Below are positions 43,144 through 53,947 of a stretch of DNA of 64,000 nt, in pieces. The stretch is from contig OZ287697.1 of NCBI GenBank assembly GCA_965649825.1, forward strand, positions 1,116,001-1,180,000, read 5' to 3'. The notes below the pieces were generated by a model. The model worked only from the letters and a program-made list of their open reading frames with translations, was not told where the DNA came from and searched no databases. How positions within the stretch are numbered: the first letter of the stretch is position 1; every line of letters starts with the position of its first letter. This DNA is from Penicillus capitatus (Eukaryota; Chlorophyta). The position numbers and the translations under genes were made by a program.

Positions 43144-44897
43144 AACGCGTCCGAATAGATGCATCTGAAAAAAGCGACAACTAGAGTGACTTTACCTGTT
43201 GTCCTTTTTGTAAGCCAGTTACTCCGCAAGCGATTGCAAGCACGTGGTGAGTTGTTCACGTAGGTTGAGCCCCTCCGTCGTTGTCGTCTTTCGAATCGTC
43301 CTTTGACCGCGCGGGATCGTTCTTGGTCGCGTTTGGCAGTCCAAACGAGAGCAAATCGAACTTTAACAGAAGCAGAAGCGCAAAGATTCAAAAAAAACAG
43401 CAGCGAAGTTCAACTTAGCCATATCTGCCTTTTTGATCTACGAACTAATCAATTGTCAATTACAGTCAGCGAAAGGCTTCATGTGTTACAGTGCAAAGGG
43501 TATATATACCATCAACAGCTAGATACTTATACGCGCCCCTGTATGGAACTCTGTCTTGTCTGTAATCGATTCGTGTTCGTAGCATCCTACCTCGACGTAT
43601 ACAATGGTCTACGTTCACGTATTTGTATGCCAGAGGTGACATGACACGTCTGTTGTTCTGAAGAATTACGATCAAACTCATCTGGATAAATGAACATTGA
43701 AAACTGTCACGCACTCGACGAACGAACGGGTTGGGAAACGGTCGACGACGAAGGCTTATCGCTTACAGAAGACTGTCAGACAATGAAAGGTCGAGGTTAA
43801 ATACCCGACGAACGAACTAACAGGTCACATCAAGTGTTCCTGGGCCACTCGTTGGTCCACTGCGCGGAGCTGGGCATTACATAACTGTGACAAAAACGGA
43901 CGCGCACGATCACAGAATTGTAACCGCGTTTTGTACGTTTCTGCATACGAACAGCAAACCGCGAACGTGCACTGCTTCAACTTTCCGAGCGAATCTTACA
44001 GCAGTACAAGCGCCCCTTCGGAGATAGAACCCTGTGAAATTTAGGCAGTCACGATGTGACAGCCAGATCCTCCCGACAATATCATCGACGGTATCAATTC
44101 TTTGCAACGTATGTTTTGAAGCAGATGCAGCAGATCTAGGTAATGATCTTGAACGGCTGGCTTCGGACAAAACTTTATAACCGTCGTTGCGTCAAAAATG
44201 GACATTCTCCTCTGTAAGACACCTGTTTTTAAAGAGTTTGTTTGCCGATCTGCGTTCCCGCGATAGTATGCATGGCCTTTTAAGTACTACTTACGTAAGG
44301 AGTAGACGAGTTGAAACCAAATCGCAGCAAGTTTATGTCACATCGATCGCGGATTAGCGTCTGAAGCAGACGGATATTCGCGTTTCATTGTCACATCCGA
44401 ATCCAGCACCTCACTCATGAATTCTCCCATATCTTCCAAGAACAACAAGACAGAGGACGATTGTATCGGCCTTGTGTGCTGTTTAACGTGTCCACAATTT
44501 TTTTGCGGTCGCCTAACGTTGCTCATCTGGCCGTCTCATCCTTAGAATCCAACATACGTCATTAACTTACGGTTTCGTCGTCGTTTTTCGGAATCCACAG
44601 AACAAAATCGCTGTGGGCGAGACACGTCACCGAATCACACGTCAAACGAAAAACCGATAGAACACGGTTTCTTTACTTACGAGCCAGCATCAGACAACTG
44701 ATCATCTACGAAGCTCTGCGGAAAGCGATTTCATTCGACAAAGATCACATAAAGAAAGATGACGCATCATTCAAAACCGTCATACACAGTCCACGAATGA
44801 ATAACAATCAGCGATCTTGCGATTTACTGCAGACAACGACAACACATGCACAAAGACGATGGATAAGAAAAGGATCAAAGCTTCGATGACGAGTTTC
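43144..44897. other. Intergenic, repeat-bearing
   Basis: No supported gene. It holds copy 2 of the dispersed repeat (43465-44100) and several GTCACATC/GATGTGAC octamers (about 43825, 44052, 44387). GAAGGCTTATCG near 43756 resembles the repeat start again. Confidence 0.5.
43465..44100. repeat. Dispersed repeat, copy 2
   Basis: Block 1 (43465-43535, starting GTCAGCGAAAGGCTTC) and block 2 (about 44011-44060, ending GGCAGTCACGATGTGAC) match 4173-4243 and 4323-4372. The ~475-bp interval between blocks is unique to this copy. Confidence 0.5.
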
Positions 44898-46829
44898 TCA
44901 AGGATCGGGTACGAAATCCAAACAACTGTAGATCAACTGATCTGCCACGCGCATGACTTTCTTTCTCCATTCCCCAAGCGCCAATTTTATCAATGGCATC
45001 GTCCATTCCATCCTCTTTCGCTGAATCTCACTCCATCGATCGTCCATTCCGGGCGCATTCAGCCGATCGAGACATTTACCAAACGTCATGTGCTCGTCGA
45101 ACAACAGCAACGATTGCGATTGGATCGACGATTTCTCATCTGCCTTTGACTCGATCAGCGCTACATTCTCTTCACACTCGGCACCGGGGATCTTGGATAG
45201 GACCAAGTAGGGCTGTTGACACAGGCGTCTGCGAATGTCGTCTGTTATTTTCACCCAGAGACACGTCTCGGGGCATAGCAGCTCTGTCGGTCGATAATCG
45301 CCTTTGTATTGTATCTTGGCGCAGGAATGCACATAGTATCCGATGGAATAGTACTTAAGTGTGGGATAAACTGTCGATGCTGATTCCACCCACTCGATCT
45401 CCATCAACGCCGAGATCTTCCCCAGGGAAAGTGGCGCAAAATCCGGATCCCAGAAGAAATAGGCGCTGCACAATGACCGCGGCAACACATCGACGACACC
45501 AACGGCAACCAATCGACCATCGATGCGATACTGCACATGATAACAGCCCATTCTCAACGGCGAGATCGTCGCATCCGGTTCTTCGTGCACCAACGGCGAA
45601 TCGACTAAGAAACGCTCGTAGCGCGGTCGAGTGATCCGTTCGAATGGCTCATCATGGATGCGCATCTGATACTTGCGATAAAGCTCGAATTCTTCCTCTA
45701 CGAAAGACGTCATCATCCAGTGCGTTGTGAGATGTCTCCTGCGACCGACAGCAGTGCGAAACTCTATCGGTAGATCGGGAGGATAACGATAGGGAGTGGA
45801 AGTCTCCGATGGGCTCGACATAGGAGACGACGTCGATCGAGGAGGCGACGGATCTCGCGGTACGGATACCGACAAGAGCAATTCCGATGCCGTCTGCTCA
45901 TCCCAGCGACCTCCTTCGACGAACATATTGAGATGCCCATCGGCAGATCGCAATCGAATGGGCTCCATCAACATCGACCACCGATGCTGCTGATCTTCCG
46001 ATATCCACCGTTGATAGATCGTCTGCTTCGTCTCGTTGAAGAAGAGGCAAAATCGCTCGGCTATATGTTGCAGTGTCCATCCATGGGTCTCGGATCGAAG
46101 GCGGTGGAAGAGGGCGATAAGAAAAGGACTGGTCAGGAAAGCATTCTGCGGCAAGTGCTTTCGCTGTTTCTTAGTAGGCGGACAGATCGTCGCTCGAATG
46201 TCGCCCTGATATGACAGCTCTTGTCAGTCGGGTATTCGCGATCGCTCGACATCTCACCTTGTTCAATCGCTCTCTCTTGCACCAGGCGTCGACGATATCA
46301 TCGAAAAGGCGGCGCAAAGTAGCGTGCGGATCGGTTTTGATCGGGAGTACAGATGGCGGCGTGGAAGTCGGAGGCTTTGGCGATAACGCACCACCTGATA
46401 CAGCAACGAATGATACCACAGTGCCAGGATGGACAGAGAAGTCACCATCCAAGTACTTTTGTAGTTTTCTTTGAGCTTTTTTCTGATTCTTCGACGGGAC
46501 GAAATCGTGGACATTGAGTCGAACAGTATAACTGGGACAGCACATGCAACTCAGATCCGGCTGATGTCACACCCGTTACTCTCTTATCGAAAAAGATAGT
46601 TACATCACCTTGTACATATAGTATCCAGCGCGTGTCCAGCCGATGTCCACGAGGTCCTGATATGCTTGCACCGTCAGTGTCGATGTCATCATTCCTAAAA
46701 CGATGGAGTGTGTCGGTCGAGAGCGAAGCAGGGCATACCATGCGTGCAAAAACGTGATGATTGTCGACAGTACACGCAGTGACTCTGCGAGGCACCGTAG
46801 TCCCGTACGACGTTAATTCGTTCAGACAT
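44898..46829 (-). CDS. ATE1: Arginyl-tRNA--protein transferase (ATE1)
   Basis: Four exons (46829-46739, 46694-46609, 46560-46258, 46205-44898), joined over introns of 44, 48 and 52 nt, encode 595 aa. ATE1 transfers arginine to N-terminal Asp/Glu in the Arg/N-degron pathway. Motifs after splicing are the N-terminal Cys set (HCVYCRQSS ... CMCCPSYTVRL) with LTVQAYQDLVDIGWTRAGYY, then FVPSKNQKKAQRKL. The C-terminal GNAT-like catalytic half has YHVQYRIDGRLVAVGVVDVL, YFFWDPDFAPLSLG and YYSIGYYVHSCAKIQYKGDY. The second intron has inverted-repeat-like ends (GTGATGTAAC ... GTGACATCAG). The start ATG is followed by MSERINVV in frame. Confidence 0.95.
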
Positions 46830-47271
46830 CTTTACGACGAAACTCAAGTGAGACGACGTAACGCATCCATCGGTTGCCGATAGCCATCGACCGTCACATC
46901 AGACATTGCACCGAAGACAACTCCAGTAACGATCGATAGCCGTCGCAAATGAAAACGCGATATCCGCCATCGCGAACCGTGTCGATCGGAACGCGATCGA
47001 TCTTAGACGGTGCGATCGAAAAAAGTATCTAAACGAAACCAGCGTTCGATTTGGAAGAAACGACGCCGATCGTCTATCGCTTTACCGTATCGAAGAAATC
47101 GACGGCAGACCCAGGGGTCAGTGCTTGATCCGTTCAAGAACGTCACTTCTCTTCAGCGATCTGTCGCACGTTCCGATCACTCATTCGCATCATGATATAG
47201 AGCCCGGTTCCGACATTCGCCTGTGCAACCCTATCATTGACCAAAGCTGTTCGTGTTTGCGCGATCGCCGC
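46830..47271. other. Intergenic, no supported gene
   Basis: ATE1 5-prime flank. Rich in CGATCG-type words; one GTCACATC at about 46894. No coding sequence recognised. Confidence 0.5.
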
Positions 47272-47589
47272 TTATCGATCGGACGCCATTTGTCCCCGTA
47301 GTTTCTCTCTTTCCTCTTCGGCCATGTTCCCATACACTAGAGGCCAGCAACAGCGCCTCATGATGTGACGTTTACGCTGCCGGATTAGGTGACGTGTCCA
47401 ATGAGACGCGACGGTGGCAACGGCGCAACATGCGATGTCGATGAAGTCCATCGCCGGGTTCTTTCCTTCCTCGACTTTCGTCTTCTGATAGATCGAGAGG
47501 CATTTTCGACACCCACGCCATGCGACGTCATTCAAGGACGAAATTGTGGACAGACATGGAGCACTGTCCAGTCGTCTGGAGTCTACCAA
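47272..47589 (-). CDS. Unrecognised small protein, partial model
   Basis: An open frame ending in NMAEEEREKLRGQMASDR. Inside it lies a phase-neutral 57-nt GT-AG segment beginning GTCACC and ending CCTCTAG, and containing GTCACATC. Removing it leaves a short hydrophobic stretch (MDFIDIACCAVATVASHWT) joined to the acidic-basic tail. No ATG opens the frame, so a 5-prime exon upstream is missing. It could be a small single-pass organellar membrane protein. Low certainty. Confidence 0.35.
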   Translation of the reverse strand: MVDSRRLDSAPCLSTISSLNDVAWRGCRKCLSIYQKTKVEEGKNPAMDFIDIACCAVATVASHWTRHLIRQRKRHIMRRCCWPLVYGNMAEEEREKLRGQMASDR

Positions 47590-47697
47590 TCGTTGCGCTC
47601 ATTTTCATCGGAAGGCAAATCGAAGCAATCTCCACCATCGGCGAAGCTCTCAATACTAGCGACGAGCCAAGCCGTTTCGTTTTCTGCTATGTGCATC

Positions 47698-50161
47698 ATG
47701 TCTTCGTGGCGTATATTCGTTCTCTTTGCGGCCCTGTTCATTTCTTCGAGTCTCGCTGCTGAAGATGACTGCACTGCTGTTCTCGCTGAAGCAGCACGCG
47801 TACGCTCGATTCCGTCGGCGATTGACGTGTGAGCTTTTCTGGACGTTTAGGAAAAGAACGCCCTTTCTGCAAAACTCCAGGCGGAGCAGGTCAGCTATTC
47901 TATGTCGCGTTATCTAGCCGTGTCTCATCCACGTCTTGACGAGACAGGACCGCATCCAGGTGCTGAAATCGGCACTTGAAGAGAAAGAAGAGGCGGTTTC
48001 TAAAGTAAGACGGCATTCACGGAGATGACCTGCCCCGAAGGCTGGGCGAATGTCTAGGAAAGGAATGCACTCTCAAATCAACTACAAAATGAGAAGGTCA
48101 GTCATGACGGCGACATCGAGACGGGCGTCGGTCATGAAGGTATTGTGGATTATGTAGGATCGCGTTCAAGTGTTGACGGCTGTTCTGAAAGAAAAGGAAG
48201 ACGCGCTTAACAAGGTAGGTCCCTCTTTAGTTCTTCTTCTGATGCAAATTCTTCTGATCTCGCAGTTGAGTTCAAAGGCGCCATCATCCGACGACAGCGG
48301 AGCAAGATTCGAAGAGGAGCTGAAGAAAAAGACAGCTGAATGCAAAACGTTCGAATCAGAGCTCAAGATTTCGCAAGGAGCCGAAAAACAGGTTTCAGAT
48401 TCGACACGGATACGTGGGGGTATTGACACAAGAGTGATCTTTGGTGTGTTAGCTGCAAAAAGAGTTGGCCAAGTCTTTTGCTCGTGTGGATGTTCTTGCT
48501 GCGGAGAAGAATCAGTTGCAGAAACTCACGACCGAAGTCATCATCTCCTGCGATGCACCGATCGGCGTTTTCGATTCTCTGTGTGTCGGATCTAGTTGAA
48601 AGAGAATTTGGTATCGTCCCAAGAGAAGGAGGCGAAACTCGAAGAAGATCTGAAGACAAAGACATCCGAATGCAAAACGTTCGAATCGGAGCTCAAAATA
48701 TCTCAAGGAGCCGAGAAACAGGTCTCGAAATCTACACGGGTATGCACACGAGTGATGCTTGGTGTGTTAGCTGCAAAAAGAGTTGGCCAAGTCTTTTGCT
48801 CGTGTGGATGTCCTCGCCGCCGAAAAAAACCAGCTGCGGAAGTTGGCAGACAAAGTCTCTTCTACAACCTGACGGTCACATCACGCACTCACTTACTCTG
48901 TGACCTTTCAGCTGAAGACGACGTCCGCGGAAGGAAGCACATTTGAGGAACAGCTGAAGCAGAGCGCCGCCGAATCTAAGAAATGCGAATCGGAGCTCAA
49001 AATCTCGCAGGGAGCTGAGAAACAGGTCGTCCGTTTCTAAGAGATCTGGCAGAAAGCGTTAGGTGACCGTTTCTGTGTTAGATGCAAGTGGAGTTGGCAA
49101 ACTCATTTGCTCGTGTCAAGATCCTCTCGGCCGAAACAGAACAGTTGACAACCTTAGCCGACGATGTCCTGCCCATCCCTCTCCCTACCGTTCCAACTCA
49201 CCACTGTGTCGATTGCTGTGTCTAGTTGAAGGCCAAAGTGACAGAGAGTGAAAGAATAACAGCTGCTGCCGTTAAGAGAGCCACTGTTGCCGAAGCCGAA
49301 GTGGCAACGCTCAGAGAACAGACGAACCCAGCCGGCGGCCAATTGTGGATCGCCATCGATCAAATGGTCGATGTGACACGAGAACAGCTGGCCAAGGTCT
49401 CTCCCTACTGGCTCTCTTTCAAAGAAACGTGCCGCCCTGCATGGACGGCCTTTGTCTCGGCTCCCATCGTTGCATCGCTGATGGACACATGCCAAGAGGC
49501 GATGGATACAGTCGTTGAATTCATGACCTCTCTTATGGCCAAAGCCTCGCCGTACTGCTCAGAGGCATACCAGATGTGCCAGATGTACAGTGGCTTGGCC
49601 ATTGAGCGTGTCAATGCTGTCTACATCACCACCAAGCCCGTTCTGATTCAAGGATGGCAGACGATCCAGGTGCGGGTCGTCTCGACAGGAGAGGGGTCAC
49701 ATCACCGAGGGATGGGTGTTTGGTAGGAGAATAGCACCCGTGGGTGGACAGCTCTGCAGCAGGCCATCCGTGTCAGTGCTCAATCGACCTCGCAGTTCTA
49801 TCACCAGATCGTAAATTCTGCTTTCGTGGTCGAGGCGCAGCGCCTCAGCTCTGAAACGGTGGCCGAACTCGAGCGTTACCTCCAGACCCAGATGCAATTC
49901 AGCAATGTACTGCACCCCTTTGCCAAGAAGGAATACGTTAGCTTGATTGTCTATACCTTGCTGGCCATTCCACCGCTCTTCCTCCTGACGCTGTTCCTCA
50001 CCTGCTCCGGCAAAAGCGCAAGCGCACCCAAAAAGCCGCTGGTCGCTGCCGCCGCCGCCGCCACTGGACAGAAGAAATCCAAATCGAGTCAGAAGAAAGG
50101 CAAAAAGGCACATCTCCTATACCAATCCGCACGTGATGTGACAGCAATGCTTGCAGGGTAA
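47698..50161 (+). CDS. ER-type coiled-coil membrane protein with tandemly duplicated exons
   Basis: About 13 phase-0 exons with 48-61-nt GT-AG introns. Exon 1 encodes a signal peptide (MSSWRIFVLFAALFISSSLA). Then follow duplicated exon pairs: EKNALSAKLQAEQ / DRIQVLKSALEEKEEAVSK is repeated as ERNALSNQLQNEK / DRVQVLTAVLKEKEDALNK. An exon containing ECKTFESELKISQGAEKQ alternates three times with one starting LQKELAKSFARVDVL (third copy MQVELANSFARVKIL). The C-terminal part (SPYWLSFKETC, FYHQIVNSAF, HPFAKKEYVSLIVYTLLAIP) ends in one TM helix and a Lys-rich tail. The architecture matches plant ER coiled-coil proteins such as Arabidopsis At4g31340 and At2g24420. Function is unknown. Two introns contain GTCACATC. 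Confidence 0.85.
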
Positions 50162-50504
50162 AACGGTGAATGTTGGCGGCGACGTCGTGAAGTATGGCAC
50201 ATAAGGCTTCTGTTTTGAATAAGTGTCATGTTCTCTTGTACCCTTACCCCAAATTTCCTAAAGCAATTTCCTCTCCTTGCAGAACAGTCTGTAGAGTATT
50301 GATTAATTGTTGAATGGATGCTAAGACACGACGATCCATGAACGTCTTTCAAAGCTCCCATTCACGAAAAAGGACCCAACGGAGATCCAAAACGCGCGCG
50401 CGTTCGATAGATCGATCCAAGAATTCGTTAAACAGCCATTCTGGCACAGCCGTGTCACAAAAAAACCGACACGTCCGGCTCGTCTTTGGCCGAAAAAATC
50501 CAAC
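50162..50504. other. Convergent 3-prime region
   Basis: Between the stops of the coiled-coil and SAHH genes. It contains the perfect palindrome AACGCGCGCGCGTT (about 50391-50404); no gene. Confidence 0.5.
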
Positions 50505-51994
<1,490 letters not shown>

Positions 51995-52213
51995 CTAGCC
52001 CCCATCCTTATCTCCGACGGAGCGCACCCACCTCGCGACCGGAGTCGTTGACTTCTTTGGACACGGAACCCATATTGGCACCGTTTCACGAACGGGCAGC
52101 GAAAAACACAAGAAAAAGGGGGTAGCAAAGGAATGCAGACGCGTGGATGGAAAACGCGTGCGAAGTTTACGTTATGAATTGTCTGCACGGATGTGACGTC
52201 TCTCGATTGTGCG

Positions 52214-53437
52214 ATGGGCTTTGCGCGTGCTCTGTTCATCGCGTTCGTTTTCTTCTCCATCGGCGTCGTCTTCGACGTCGTCCCTATTCAGCTCCCCCAT
52301 CCCGCCTGCCATCACCGCGTCACGCCGTTAGCCCTTCATGAAGAGCCAGGAGCACTGACAGGCGTCTTCGCCGCCAATACAGGCCTCCAATCTGCCAAAC
52401 GCTTCTTCAAAGGCACGCTGCATCAATCTGAATCCATCGCGATCAGCCCGAGCGGCGACCGTCTTTTCTTTGGCGATAAATTCGGCGCTGTCTATGCTGG
52501 ACGTCTGATCGAAGGAAAGAGTCTGGATATCGTTCTGGAGCCAAAGGAGCCGTTGATTCAGATACCCGGTCGACCACTCGGTCTCCATGCCCTCTCTGAT
52601 ACCGAGCTCCTCATCTGTGACGCCGTCAATGGTCTCATCCTTGCGGATCTAACTAAGCGCAGCCATACCGTTCTCACGGACAAGGCCAAGGCTCATCGGC
52701 GCAGTAAGCGAACGTCGAAGATCGTGATGGCCAACGATCTCGATGTCGCATCCGACGGCGCGATCTACTTCACCGATTCGACGGACATTCCGGTCGATCG
52801 AGGCAAAGACGGAGCGTACTCGACGTTTCGTACCTATATGCTCAATCTCCTCGAAGGCAGAGCCTCAGGACGTCTCTTGTTTTACGATCGCGAGGCGAAT
52901 ACGACGCGTGAGCTGATGACGCAGTTGTGGTATGCGAATGGGGTGGCCGTGGCCAAAGATGGCGCCTTCGTTGCGGTCGTCGAGACCAATGCCTTCCGTG
53001 TGCATCGTTACTGGCTAAAGGGCGCACGGAAGGGTCAATCGGATGTCCTCATCGAACATCTGCCCGGTTTTCCCGATGGCATGTCCACCGCGCCGGACGG
53101 CGATTTCTGGATCGCGATGATCGCGCCGCCACCCTTCGTCTGGAAACTCGTGCCCTTTCACATCATCCGTCTGCTCTACGCCTGGATCTCAGAATTTATC
53201 CCACTGTCTATAAAAACCTGGGGCTACGTTATTAAAGTTTCGCCACAGGGTGACGTGCGAACAGTCCTCTCGGACATCGACGGGGGATTCATCCGTGGCA
53301 CCTCATCGGCGACGGAACACAGTGGCAAGCTCTTCATGGGTAACCTCATCGAAGATTACATCAGCGTCTTCGATCTTTCCCTCCTTGGCGAAGTCCGAGA
53401 GCATACCAGCAGCGACGACGCCAAGGAAGAGCTCTAG
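52214..53437 (+). CDS. Strictosidine-synthase-like / APMAP-type beta-propeller protein
   Basis: Intronless; 407 aa from the ATG at 52214. An N-terminal signal-anchor (FARALFIAFVFFSIGVVFDV) is followed by a six-bladed propeller with the family segments SESIAISPSGDRLFFGDKFG, IPGRPLGLHAL, MANDLDVASDGAIYFTDST, LLFYDREANTTRELM and LPGFPDGMSTAPDGDFWIA. Homologues sit in the ER or vacuole lumen. Most lack true strictosidine synthase activity and resemble lactonases/arylesterases, so the substrate is unknown. The stop lies only 21 bp from the convergent PHF5A stop. Confidence 0.88.
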   Translation: MGFARALFIAFVFFSIGVVFDVVPIQLPHPACHHRVTPLALHEEPGALTGVFAANTGLQSAKRFFKGTLHQSESIAISPSGDRLFFGDKFGAVYAGRLIEGKSLDIVLEPKEPLIQIPGRPLGLHALSDTELLICDAVNGLILADLTKRSHTVLTDKAKAHRRSKRTSKIVMANDLDVASDGAIYFTDSTDIPVDRGKDGAYSTFRTYMLNLLEGRASGRLLFYDREANTTRELMTQLWYANGVAVAKDGAFVAVVETNAFRVHRYWLKGARKGQSDVLIEHLPGFPDGMSTAPDGDFWIAMIAPPPFVWKLVPFHIIRLLYAWISEFIPLSIKTWGYVIKVSPQGDVRTVLSDIDGGFIRGTSSATEHSGKLFMGNLIEDYISVFDLSLLGEVREHTSSDDAKEEL

Positions 53438-53458
53438 ACAGAGACCCGCCGCCGGCAT

Positions 53459-53842
53459 CTACCGTTTCTTAAATCCGTATTTCTTGCGCTCGTAGAAGAG
53501 GTCGGTCTTGGCGGAACCGAGGTTGATGATCTTGGGACAGCCATCTCGATCTTTTTCTTGTAACGTGCATTCCTTGCAGTAGTACGCATCCGATACGCCC
53601 TGTCCACCGCAGATGACGCAGCGACCTTCGTAGGATCCGTAGTTGCATTCGTCGCAGATGCGCACCAGAGTGCACGGCCGGACGTAGGAATCGCAGATGG
53701 GACACTTGCCATCGCATTTCTCACACAAACGCCCGAGCGCTACGATACAGGACATCAAACGAGTTCTCACACTTTTGCGCAGCAATGTACCGATGCCCGG
53801 TTGCTTCATGCACATAATCAAGTCGGGGTGATGCTTGGCCAT
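53459..53842 (-). CDS. PHF5A: PHF5A/Rds3, SF3b zinc-knot splicing factor
   Basis: Two exons (53842-53791, 53739-53459) around a 51-nt intron give exactly 110 aa, the length of human PHF5A. PHF5A is the small SF3b subunit that helps SF3B1 hold the branch-point adenosine. The sequence is nearly invariant: [20 protein letters not shown], the CxxC zinc knots ([45 protein letters not shown]), and [12 protein letters not shown]. The intron is in frame and stop-free, so an unspliced model would carry a false 17-residue insert after KQPGI. It is divergent from DBP4 with 105 bp between starts. Confidence 0.98.
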   Translation of the reverse strand: MAKHHPDLIMCMKQPGIGTLLRKSVRTRLMSCIVALGRLCEKCDGKCPICDSYVRPCTLVRICDECNYGSYEGRCVICGGQGVSDAYYCKECTLQEKDRDGCPKIINLGSAKTDLFYERKKYGFKKR

Positions 53843-53947
53843 CGCGTCGTGGGATAACGGGACGCGCGACTGGAAGGCACTGCGTTATGTGATGTGACGT
53901 GCAGACCTCCGTAAAGAGTGGTCAGCGGCGATGTGACGTTGCAGCCA

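Noticed and set aside
44010-44062. tRNA-like B-box (GGGTTCTATCTCC) on the minus strand near the dispersed repeat
   Set aside because: No acceptor or anticodon stems can be formed around it and the D-arm is missing; kept only as a repeat.
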